This document shows positions 30,982 through 40,690 of a stretch of 64,000 nt of DNA, piece by piece. The position numbers and the translations under genes were made by a program. The notes under the pieces were generated by a model. The model had not been told where the DNA came from. It ran no database searches and saw only the letters and a list, made by a program, of their open reading frames with translations. The stretch is from Diplodia intermedia. Taxonomy: Eukaryota; Ascomycota; Dothideomycetes; Botryosphaeriales; Botryosphaeriaceae. How positions within the stretch are numbered: the stretch's first letter is position 1; each line of letters starts with the position of its first letter. The DNA lies in contig JAKEKT010000088.1 of NCBI GenBank assembly GCA_021495925.1, positions 70,777 through 134,776 of the forward strand, read 5' to 3'.

Positions 30982-33387
30982 ATGCCGTCGATTACGCAGA
31001 CCAGGAAGCGCAAGGCGCCCGCCCGCGATGTTTCTCCCCCCGAAGATGTGGCCTCTGGCGACGAGTTCCAAGACGGAAAGCTGGAGGGAATCCTGTCGCA
31101 GAGCGAAGACGAATCCGACGACAGCGTGACCGAAGAGGAGGAGGACAGCGAAGCGGAAGAGGAGGCCCTGGAAGAAGATGAGGACGAGGAGATTGACAGC
31201 GACGAAATTCCCTCTTCCGAAGAGGATGAAGAGGACATTCGCGACCAGATCAGGAATCTCAAAAGCAAAGGACAACCCGGCAATGGCCTCTCCACGCGCA
31301 CCGACAATGCGAGCGACGGCGAAGAGGACACTCGAATGCGCTCAGCTTCGCCGGAGTATGGGTTTCAAAAGCTCGAGAAAAATTACAAAGTCACAACCGA
31401 CGCAAACGGCAACCCTCGCTACGTTTATCAGGAGATTGACGCAGGGTACGATACTGACGACTCAGACGCCCCTGCTGGACAGAAGAACACAATTGGCGAT
31501 ATCCCACTCACTTTCTACGACTCGTATCCTCACATTGGCTATGATATCAACGGCAGGAAGGTCATGCGCCCTGCGAAGGGCGAGGCATTGGACGCCCTGC
31601 TTGACAGCATAGAGATACCCAAGGGGTGGACAGGCCTGACGGACCCAGCGACTGGCAAACCTCTGCAACTCAGCCGGGAGGAATTGGAAGTTCTGAAGCA
31701 GGTTACCCGCAATGAGGTGCCTGCGGACGGCTACGACCCGTACCCAGACATGGTTGAATATTTCACAGGCAAGGAGGAGATCATGCCGCTGAGCGCTGCC
31801 CCCGAACCGAAGAGACGCTTTGTTCCCTCGAAACACGAGGCCAAACGCGTCATGAAGATTGTCAAGGCTATTCGGGAGGGCAGAATACAGCCCTACAGAC
31901 CGCCCGAGGAGCAGGAAGAAGAGGACCCTACGATCAAGAGATTCGATCTATGGGCTGATGAAGCACCGCGGCCAGACCACTCGACACACATTCCCGCACC
32001 TAAGCTTCCTCCGCCCATCCATGAAGAGAGTTACCACCCGCCGGCTGAGTACCTGCCAGATAAGAAAGAGAAGGAGGCGTGGGAAGCAGAGGATGAGGAG
32101 GACAGAGAGCGGGAATACCTGCCCACTGACTTTGGCTCTCTCCGAAAAGTACCCGGCTACGACCAGTTTGTTAAGGAGAAGTTCGAGAGGTGCCTGGATC
32201 TTTATCTCGCGCCTCGCGTTAGGAGAAGCAAGCTCAACATCGATCCCGAATCGCTCCTACCCAAGTTACCGAGTCCCGACGAGCTCAGGCCATTCCCCAC
32301 GACTTGTGCCACGATTTTCCGTGGTCATGAGGGCCGCGTACGCAGTCTAGCTGTCGATCCTAGTGGCAGATTTGTTGCCAGCGGAGGTGACGATGGCTGT
32401 ATCAAGATTTGGCACATCCTGACTGGACGACAGGAGTGGAGCGCAAAGGTGTCAGATGAAGAGGCAGTCAATGTTGTCAAGTGGCGGCCTGGGCAAGACG
32501 CTGTGATCATCGCAGCAGCTGTTGGGGAGAGTGTCTTCCTCGTGATTCCTTTCGGCCTGTCCACCGTGACCCCGGACGTCGAGCAGATCAGTCGCGAGAT
32601 CCTTGATGCTGGCTGGGGCTATGCTGCATCAAATCCCTCAAAGCACACTACCGCAGATGGCGCGCCGAAAGCACCTCCTGCCAAATGGAGTCGGCCCGGC
32701 TCCAGGCTGGAAGAGCAAGGTGTGCTGGTTCAGGCAACTGTCCGATCGACTGTGAAGGTGATCAATTGGCACAGGCGTGGAGAATACTTTGCAACCGTTT
32801 CTCCGCAGGGCCAAAGCAGTGCCGTTGCAATCCACACGTTGTCGAAGCATCTGACCCAACTTCCGTTCCGCAAGTTGAAGGGTTTGGCGCAGACGGCGCA
32901 ATTCCACCCATCGAAGCCGATCTTCTTTGTTGCAACGCAGCGAACTATCCGTAGCTACGACCTTGCCAGACAAGAGCTCCTCAAGATCCTGCAACCCGGT
33001 GCACGCTGGATCTCTTCCTTCGATCTGCATCCAGGCGGCGACAACCTCATCGTGGGATCGTACGACAAGCGCTTGCTCTGGCACGACCTTGACCTGTCCA
33101 ACAAGCCTTACAAGACGCTACGGTACCATAAGAAGGCGATTCGTTCAGTGCGTTTCCACCAGGGCGGACTGCCCTTGTTTGCGGACGCCAGCGACGACGG
33201 CAGCCTGCAGATTTTCCATGGTAAGGTGGTGGATGACTTGATGGAGAACGCGACAATCGTGCCGCTCAAGGTTCTTCACGGTCACCAGGTCAAGAATCAA
33301 TTGGGAGTGTTGGACGTTGACTGGCATCCGCGGCAGCCATGGTGCATGAGTGCTGGAGCGGACGGGACTTGCAGATTGTGGAACTAG
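30982..33387 (+). CDS. erb1: Ribosome biogenesis protein Erb1 (BOP1)
   Basis: A single exon of 801 aa starting MPSITQTRKRKAPARD. A long acidic N-terminus (to ~105) is followed by the BOP1 N-terminal domain (~130-400), with the diagnostic stretches YDSYPHIGYDINGRKV, FVPSKHEAKRVMKIVKAIR and LPTDFGSLRKVPGYDQFVKE. A WD40 propeller of about seven blades runs from FRGHEGRVRSLAVDPSGRF to the C-terminal MSAGADGTCRLWN. Erb1 forms the PeBoW complex with Nop7 and Ytm1 in the nucleolus and is needed for 27S pre-rRNA processing and 60S assembly. Full length for the family, with no sign of introns or damage. Divergent from prp5. Confidence 0.97.
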   Translation: MPSITQTRKRKAPARDVSPPEDVASGDEFQDGKLEGILSQSEDESDDSVTEEEEDSEAEEEALEEDEDEEIDSDEIPSSEEDEEDIRDQIRNLKSKGQPGNGLSTRTDNASDGEEDTRMRSASPEYGFQKLEKNYKVTTDANGNPRYVYQEIDAGYDTDDSDAPAGQKNTIGDIPLTFYDSYPHIGYDINGRKVMRPAKGEALDALLDSIEIPKGWTGLTDPATGKPLQLSREELEVLKQVTRNEVPADGYDPYPDMVEYFTGKEEIMPLSAAPEPKRRFVPSKHEAKRVMKIVKAIREGRIQPYRPPEEQEEEDPTIKRFDLWADEAPRPDHSTHIPAPKLPPPIHEESYHPPAEYLPDKKEKEAWEAEDEEDREREYLPTDFGSLRKVPGYDQFVKEKFERCLDLYLAPRVRRSKLNIDPESLLPKLPSPDELRPFPTTCATIFRGHEGRVRSLAVDPSGRFVASGGDDGCIKIWHILTGRQEWSAKVSDEEAVNVVKWRPGQDAVIIAAAVGESVFLVIPFGLSTVTPDVEQISREILDAGWGYAASNPSKHTTADGAPKAPPAKWSRPGSRLEEQGVLVQATVRSTVKVINWHRRGEYFATVSPQGQSSAVAIHTLSKHLTQLPFRKLKGLAQTAQFHPSKPIFFVATQRTIRSYDLARQELLKILQPGARWISSFDLHPGGDNLIVGSYDKRLLWHDLDLSNKPYKTLRYHKKAIRSVRFHQGGLPLFADASDDGSLQIFHGKVVDDLMENATIVPLKVLHGHQVKNQLGVLDVDWHPRQPWCMSAGADGTCRLWN

Positions 33388-33860
33388 ACAGAAGCTGCAG
33401 CCAAGCAGCCGGGAATTTTCTTTCAGCAACTAATTGTTTGCCGCCGACTTTTTTTCGTGCCTATCAAAAGAAGATGCTCTGTTGATCACACAAGCACGAG
33501 CACGTAGGGCAGCTTCTCATAGGGGCTGCTCGAGGTGGTAGTGAATGGAGCGTGCCCCTGCGTGGCTGGTCGGTTCGTGAGTAGTGGAAGCTTACCATGC
33601 GGATCTCCAGCCAATGATTGTGCGCGTATCCACCCACGTTCCCATCCCGAGCCTCAGGGCCAGGGCTCTGTTCGGGGCGAACTCCAGCATCTTGCGCTGC
33701 CCTCAAGCCAATCAGTTGGAGCACGCGACCAGTTTATCATGGGCACACTGGTGTCGTCAGAGGCCTTCATATGCTCCTCAGTCCCCAGGAAACCTACCTC
33801 TGCGACGCCTCCCTCCCCACCCAGCTTGCATTCTTATCACTCTTTGATTCTCCGCCGAAC
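33388..33860. other. Intergenic region upstream of the bHLH gene
   Basis: This is the erb1 3' flank and probable 5' UTR/promoter of the bHLH gene. The bHLH frame stays open back to 33618, but the composition there (Cys/Pro-rich, unlike the rest) looks non-coding. No other feature is seen. Confidence 0.45.
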
Positions 33861-35174
33861 ATGCCTCGCCCGAGCCTGCCGCCTACACCGGCGGCTTCGA
33901 CCGAAATCCCTGGTAAGCCTGACCTTGGCGTCGCACACGATGCCTCATGGGTGCTCCCGCCGGCCGCTATTAGCGACCGTAGTAGGGGCAGCTTTAGCTC
34001 CTCCAGCGTCGCCTCCTGCAATGCTTCCGACTCTTCCTATCAACCTATCTCTCCAGTGCCCGTGAAACAGGACATCGCTTCTGCCAGCCATGGCTCTTTG
34101 TCAAACTCGAAAAATCGCCCCGCCAATTGCGCCGATGCTATGCAGGATGACTACAATCTCCCTCCGCCGCCGACGCGGTTGCGGAAAATTATTCAGATGA
34201 AACCGAAGGAAGAGAAGACTGCTGCGCAAAAGCAGGAAACACAAGCGAGTGAGGCTGCAGCGGCCGCTGGATCTACGGCGAAGGGCAAGGGTCGCGGCAA
34301 GAAACAGAACAACGGCAGCACGGCAGCAGGGCGGAAGACGGCACGCAAGACGGCGCATAGTCTCATTGAGCGCCGGCGACGTTCGAAGATGAACGAAGAG
34401 TTCGGGGTGCTCAAGGATATGACCCCTGCATGTGCTGGCCAAGAGATGCATAAGCTTGCTATTCTGCAGGTAAGCTGGGGGCGCCTGCGCCACGCGTACG
34501 CCGTGTTGCTGACAATGACACTCCAGGCCAGCATCGAGTACATGCGTTACCTTGAGCGCTGTGTTTCCGAGTTGAAAGCGGCAAATAGGGCAAAGCGTTC
34601 GTCCGAATCGCCGCCGCAGCAGCAGCGGTTGACGGAAACAACGCAATGGCGCCCGCCGACCACCGTGGAGGCTTATGAAGAATCGGAGGAGGATCAGGAC
34701 GAAGACATGACCGATGCTGGTTCCCCTGCCGCGGCAACACCGAGTGCGCAAACTGCACAACCGCCCTCCAGCACGACATCACCTACCATATACCCCACAG
34801 ACCGGGGGCACTTCTCCGCACAGGCCTCGCCAGCAATATTCCCCGCAGATGGCGGCCACAGACGATTGAGTTCGCTCACCGCATCGCCGAACATCTTCGG
34901 TAACCCGCCGCACCGCTTCTCCTTCTCGGCGCATTCGACCACGACGTCTCCGTCGATTCTCCCCTCTCCATCGGTGGTTGGCCAGCCGGAAAGCGGGTCG
35001 AGGCATCAAAGCTTTGCGTTGACGAGCCCGGCGTTGGGGCCCCAGCCAGATTCTCGGGAGGATCACGAGGCGACAGCGGCGCTGTTGATGCTGAACAGCG
35101 ACCGCAGGTCGTGGAGCGGTGCGAAGTCGACGGCGTCACGGGGCATGAGTGTGAAGGATCTTTTGAGCGGTTGA
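33861..35174 (+). CDS. Basic helix-loop-helix transcription factor
   Basis: Exons 33861..34469 and 34527..35174; 418 aa. The ATG at 33861 (MPRPSLPPTP) is chosen because sequence upstream of it is not protein-like. A disordered N-terminus with Gly/Lys-rich linkers (AKGKGRGKKQNN) leads to the bHLH at ~165-235: basic region and helix 1 RKTAHSLIERRRRSKMNEEF, then loop residues TPACAGQEMHKLAILQ and helix 2 ASIEYMRYLERCVSELKAA. The ERRRR with an upstream His fits E-box recognition (His, Glu, Arg contacts). The C-terminus is Ser/Thr/Pro-rich with repeated ASPAIFPADGGH / TSPTIYPTDRGH-like units. The 57-bp intron falls exactly at the start of helix 2, has no in-frame stop and a length divisible by three, so retention would insert 19 residues into the HLH. 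Confidence 0.88.
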   Translation: MPRPSLPPTPAASTEIPGKPDLGVAHDASWVLPPAAISDRSRGSFSSSSVASCNASDSSYQPISPVPVKQDIASASHGSLSNSKNRPANCADAMQDDYNLPPPPTRLRKIIQMKPKEEKTAAQKQETQASEAAAAAGSTAKGKGRGKKQNNGSTAAGRKTARKTAHSLIERRRRSKMNEEFGVLKDMTPACAGQEMHKLAILQVSWGRLRHAYAVLLTMTLQASIEYMRYLERCVSELKAANRAKRSSESPPQQQRLTETTQWRPPTTVEAYEESEEDQDEDMTDAGSPAAATPSAQTAQPPSSTTSPTIYPTDRGHFSAQASPAIFPADGGHRRLSSLTASPNIFGNPPHRFSFSAHSTTTSPSILPSPSVVGQPESGSRHQSFALTSPALGPQPDSREDHEATAALLMLNSDRRSWSGAKSTASRGMSVKDLLSG

Positions 35175-36112
35175 TGAGCGGGATAGCTGCATCCGTCGTC
35201 TTTCGAGACGCCACGGCGCCTCCAACGCTCCACTTGCATCGGCGGCATCTGGGGATAGTGCGACCGACATGCGGCGGGCGAGCTACCAGAGCTTGGGTTC
35301 TTGGGTGGGGGAGACTGCATTGCATGGTGACTGGGTCGAGCCAAAAGGTTGGAGTTTAACGTTTGATATGTTGTGCATTATTTCCCTGCTTCGACGCAAT
35401 TCTCGGGCCTTGTTTCCGTAGACGTGCTTGGCGCCGGCACGCGAGTAATCTCCCATGCTCCACGCTCCACGTCGCGCGCCCTCGCCGTGTGTTCTGCGCC
35501 GGTGTAAATAATGCAGCTGGGGCAGCGTGCACGCATAGCTGGGCGGGTAAATGGGCACTCGCACCAGCGCGTCGTTGGCGCGAGGGGCGCTCAGGACGTA
35601 CAACGCGGCGATCGGCGGTGGTTGGTGGTGCGGGTCTCCCTTGACATCACGGACGTGGGGTTGCTGCATTAGCCAGTCTTCCAGAACGCCGCATCGCGCG
35701 CAGAGACGCAGGCTTCGGCGCGCTGCTCAAATGCGGGACCTGCCCGTCGGGCTCGTCGCTTGGCAGGAGGCCAGGGAACTCGATCCTTCGTGAGCGGTGC
35801 TGGCCGCGCGCGCTCAGCGCTCAGGTCACGGCGGTTGATGCGACTCGCGCTGCGTGCTTAGCGATGGCCTGCTTGCGCCGCAGCCCTGCACCTCATCCAC
35901 CACGCCCACGCCCCATGGCACAAGCCCCGGCCGCTCGAACACCACCGCACCGCCCTTAACCACCCACCGCACCCCAGCCTTCTGCCGCCCCGGCTCTCGC
36001 GACTCTTCTCCACGCCGACCCTGCGCTCCGCAAGCTCCGTGAGCTCAGCCCCCGCTGCGTGTTGCCCAACTCGCATGCTTGACCTCCGCTGCGCGCGGCT
36101 CCGAGCAGTGGG
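35175..36112. other. Intergenic region, no feature recognised
   Basis: About 940 bp of GC-rich DNA between the bHLH gene and the WDR48-type gene. Overlapping open frames on both strands have no recognisable domains. It is presumably the promoter of the downstream gene. Confidence 0.45.
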
Positions 36113-39100
36113 ATGGGGCGCAACGCGCGCAAGCGTATCTCATACGGTAATCCACCCTTGCTTGCCAGCCCAGTTATATGGCCGCTCTTGTCTGACCGCT
36201 GCCGCAGTCTTGCCTCTCGCCAACTCCGCAGGCGGCCACCGTCTCGGCGTCAATGGCCTCGCTGTAGATCCTTATAACTCCATCCTGTACGTCATCCCCA
36301 TCCTTCCCGCCGCTTCCTCCTCCGCCGAAGCGCTGACCGTCGCCCACCCCCAAACAGCTATTCCGGCGGCAGGGACGGCGTTATCTGCGCCTGGGACACG
36401 CACCTCGACCTGCGGCCAGCCCAGGAGCGCGAAGGCTACGGCTCGCTCGGCGGCCTCGACGACGCGCCGCCCGCCCCAAAGCCGGCGACAACGTTCCGAC
36501 AGCAGGTGCAGGCGCATACGCACTGGATCAACGACATCACCCTCGCCCAGAACAATGAGGCTCTCGTTTCCGCCTCCTCCGACATCTCCGTGAAGCTCTG
36601 GCGGCCCGCCGCCCACGATGCCCTTCCACCGCAGACCATCGGTCTGCACAGCGACTATGTGAAGACCCTCGCCTCGCCCAGCCCTACCGCCAATTGGGTT
36701 GCTTCCGGTGGTCTCGACCGCAAGATAAACCTGTGGGATCTCAATGGCGGCGGCAAGACGTTGCAGATTGCCGTCGGCGATGACGAGAGCACCGCGAAGG
36801 GGTCTGTCTACGCGCTCGCCGCCACGAACTCCATGATCGCGAGCGGTGGTCCCGAGAGCATTGTCCGGGTATGGGATTCAAGGTCCGGCAAGCGCATTAC
36901 CAAATTCGTGGGACATACGGATAACGTTCGGGATATCCTGATTGCCAAAGAAGGTGACACGATCATGACGGCGTCGTCTGATCAGACGGTCAAGGTGTGG
37001 TCCATGACCGCGGGTAGGTGCATGTATACCCTGACCATGCACAACGACAGCGTGTGGTCGCTGTACTCGGATCACCCGCAGCTTTCCGTCTTCTACTCCA
37101 GTGACCGCTCTGGACTTGTCGCCAAGACGGATGTTAGAGGCTGCATCGAGATGGATGAAGGATTGTCGGTTGCAGTTTGCCAGGAGCATGGAGGCGTGGC
37201 CAAGGCTGTTGTGGCCGGTGATTACGTATGGACTGCAACCTCCAGCTCTAGCATAAACCGTTGGCAGGATGTCAACACCGAGGCCGACGTCCAGCTCCCG
37301 GATAAAGGGCACCATCGATTGAGTTCCGCCACAACCCGCACGCGCATACCGTCTCCGACCTCTCCGACTGGCCCGCCGTCCATGTCCATAGCACCGCCGG
37401 CGGAAAAAATTCCCAGGAACGCTCTCTTGCACATGTCGAACGCCGCGTCTTTCCACCTTTTCCGGGATCGCGATCAAGAATCTGCGACTATGCAGTCTGC
37501 TGTAAGCTTCAGGAAGCCGGTGGATTTTGCGGACGACGAGGTGAAGGGGCCGACGCCGATGAGGTCATTGCCTGATTTCTCGATCGAGGGACAGAACGGT
37601 CTGATCAAGCATTTCTTGTTAAACGACCGGAGACGGGTCCTTACCTTGGATACTGCCGGAGAAGTCATGCTTTGGGACCTTTTGAAATGCGCACCGATCA
37701 AGTCGTTTGGCAAACGCCACCTTGAAGACGTGGCCCCGGAGATCAACACCACAGAGACGGTTGCGCATTGGTGCGCTGTCGACACAAGAACGGGTAGTTT
37801 GACATGTGTCCTAGAGGAGAATTATTGCTTCGATGCGGAAATGTATGCAGATGAACTGCATCTGGAGGAGACGATCGAGTTCAGAGAAGATCAGAGAAGT
37901 AAGTTGATTTCAGGGACACAAAAATTTTCAAGGGTACCAGTCACTGACTTAGCATAGTCAACCTTGGAAAGTGGATACTACGATATCTCTTCGCCAACCT
38001 GATTGACGAAGAAATCAAAAGGGACGAGTCTTTCCGGCAGCAGATTCTCTTGGAAAAGAAGCAGCAGCGAAAATCACCAGGTACTATCGAGATACCTGAG
38101 ACGCACATGAACGGCTGGAAAGACGGGTCTGGGCCTTCATCTGCCACCACTCTGCGAGCTAACAACGGATTTCATCTTCCCGTCACGACACCGGGACTGG
38201 CCATTGGCGTTGCCACTCCTGGCGGCCATTCTCACGCGCTCACACATCAACCCACCCATCATCTGCCGCCAACCGCCGAGGAGAGTACCCAGCTTGAGCA
38301 GACGATGTCTGGTGAAAGCAAGGGGAGGAGTTCTGGAGACTATTTTTCCACGAGCCCCCGAACGCAATCCGCGACAACACCGAGTAGCGCCAGCCAGCCC
38401 CGGAAGTCTGGCGAGACGCAGTCACCGACCGAAGGAGACAAGGAGAACGGCAAAGAAAGCACCATGTTTGGCCGCAAGTTCAAGATGTCTTTTGGTGGCA
38501 TGAAGAAACTAGGTCGGACAACGACATCAGATACTACCAGCAAACCCTCCATAGAATCGCCCACGGACACGCCTGAGGAGTCTGACTCGCACACTTCGAA
38601 GAGTGAGGATCGTGTCATCGAAGACAATCTTCTCGGAGTAATCCAAACCATGCGCCATCGTTACGAGGATGAGCTTCAAGAGGGTGCTCAAAACCTGACG
38701 TCCGCAATCACACCTAGTTTGGCCAACGAAACGCCAGTGTTGAAGCCCCCAATTGCAACGTCGATCCTGATCCAAGAGGACAGACCGGACTCTGGTGGGG
38801 TGGCAGATCTGTTCGAGGGCACTGTCGGTTCTCTCGGACAGCAGGCGGATTTCATTGAAAAGGTGGCGCCGAAGTGGTTGGGTGAAGTCTTACTGAAGGT
38901 ATGGTGCCTCTTGCACGACTGGAGAGCCAGTGCTGACACTGTTACTGCAGAACACCATCCCCTTCAAGGAAATCGTCAAGGTCTCGTTCATCCTCGAGCC
39001 GTACCAGAATATTCTGCCTGCTATCGCGTCAGACGGGTGAGTCCAAAATTTGGACAACAAGCTGAGCACCGGCCCCGACTTGCTAACGTTAGTCCTTCAG

Positions 39101-39652
39101 AAATAACCGTCTCAACGCCAACAGAATGCTCCGCGCCCGCAAGATCATGGCCTACGTCGCTGAGCGCATCGAGCCTCCGCCGGAACAGCCCGATCCCAAC
39201 GCACTAAGACCAGAAGAATACCTTGAGCTCTACTGCAATAACCAGGTACGTCTACACCCCGGCCATGTTTTCATCATGCCTCCCCTACAATCGGATCCGA
39301 ACTCCTTCGTTGTTAACCCCCTATCCAGCTCATCCCCCCAACCATGACCCTCGCCACCATCCGCGCGCACGTCTGGCGCGGTGGCGGCGACGTCATCCTC
39401 TACTACAAGGCCAACGGCCGCAAAGAGATCCGGCACGCGCAGCCCTCACCGCCCGAGGGCCCGCATCCGCCTTACGCGCCCCCGGAAAACAACATCCCGT
39501 TGAGCCCTCCGACGACGCCCGGCGTAATGAGTCCTGGACCGAGTGCGTTCGTGCCGGGTAGCAGTCCGGCGAGGAGCCCGAGGTCAAGCGGGGAAGGGGG
39601 TTCGAGGGGCGTGCCGGGAGTGTATGATCCCGGCAAGGCTATGCCGCCTTGA
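36113..39652 (+). CDS. wdr48: WDR48-family WD40 protein (deubiquitinase cofactor, Bun107/UAF1 type)
   Basis: Seven exons: 36113..36146, 36208..36286, 36358..37898, 37958..38898, 38951..39036, 39101..39245 and 39329..39652; 1049 aa. All joins keep the frame and restore family sequence: ISY|VLPLANSAGGHRLGVNGLAVD, NSIL|YSGGRDGVICAWDTH, DQR|INLGKWILRYLFANLID, LLK|NTIPFKEIVKVSFILEPY. WD repeats fill residues 20-330 (SASSDISVKLW, SGGLDRKINLWDL, TASSDQTVKVWSM). A further WD-like section and a disordered Ser/Thr region with the basic patch FGRKFKMSFGGMKKLGR follow. The C-terminal ubiquitin-like DUF3337 module (KIMAYVAERIEPPP, LATIRAHVWRGGGDVILYYK) is diagnostic. WDR48 binds and activates USP-family deubiquitinases. 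An unusually high exon number for this window. Confidence 0.95.
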
Positions 39653-40657
39653 TTGAACTGTTCTTGAATCCATTTTCGGAAGTTGGTCGGTGGCCGTTGG
39701 TTCGGTAGACATACGGCATATCTTGCATGTCTTGCTGCTGTTGTTGTCGTTATCGCTGGGTAGAAGGGCATTCTTGGGTCTTGACGATCTCTTGATCGAG
39801 GACTTTTTCGTGATTTCTTCGTCGGAGGAGAGCGGAGATACCATGGTTGTTTTGGGATTCGTATGCTGGACAGCTTTTCATGGACGATGGATGGAAAAGG
39901 TAGGGAGGGAAGAGAAGATGGTAAGGTGAGGTGAGTAAATACTGGTTCATCTTCCCCGTTTGGGGATCTTCCTTGGAGGAAGAGAAGGGGGAGGGGGAGG
40001 TAGATGAATGGTGGATGCTGGGAGAGGATTCTCTTCTTCGGTTCCTTGTAGCATATTGGAAATAAGAAAAGACTTTTTTACTTTTCAAGATAGTTTTTTG
40101 ATGGAGCGCTTGCGCGAAGTGTCGAGTCCGAGTGATGGTAGGTTTGTGGGACTGTGGGCCAAGATGGCTGAGGAGGCTGAAGATGCTACCTGTTGTCCTG
40201 CCGTGGGAATGAAGACTTCAACCCTCCGTCCCCTCCGTCCCCTTTTTCCGCCGACACGCGGCAAATCACATCGTTTTCGTGAGGCTTTCCGGCGACTACT
40301 ACGCGCCTACCATTGCAACTCGTCTGGCTAGCCTCTCGCTGCGGGGTCCGCGCGCGTGGTCTTTTGCTTTCCTTCTTGTCTCGTTACAAGCGCGCGTGTG
40401 CCATCGCTGGCCGAGGTGGCTTCGGAAGCTCCGTATAAATTGCGGCTGGATAGTCCTGGTTGGAGGTTCCTATCATCCGTCAACACTACACAGTAGCGGA
40501 GTTTTACTCACATTCCGGATCTTGGTACTCTTGTTGCTTCGCGTGGCCTAACCTGCAACCCACTTCGGGCGTCGTGGCGGAGGACTCATTGTGGTAATTG
40601 ATTTTCTCGTTCGAGGGGAGACGTTGTTGGGAGGCGCCAGTGTGCGGTGTTTGTATG

Positions 40658-40690
40658 ATGGTGGTGGTGGTGATGATGATGATGATGGAT
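40658..40690 (+). repeat. TGG/TGA triplet microsatellite
   Basis: About four TGG units are followed by about five TGA/GAT units. This is low-complexity DNA with no coding frame supported around it. Confidence 0.8.

Noticed and set aside
30645..31275. Upstream extension of the prp5 open frame on the minus strand
   Set aside because: It overlaps the erb1 coding sequence and has unrelated composition; the spliced ATG at 30644 gives the expected RS-rich N-terminus.
33618..33860. N-terminal extension of the bHLH protein to the first in-frame ATG
   Set aside because: The added 81 residues have Cys/Ser/Pro-biased, non-conserved composition and cross what looks like a promoter; the ATG at 33861 has a better context.
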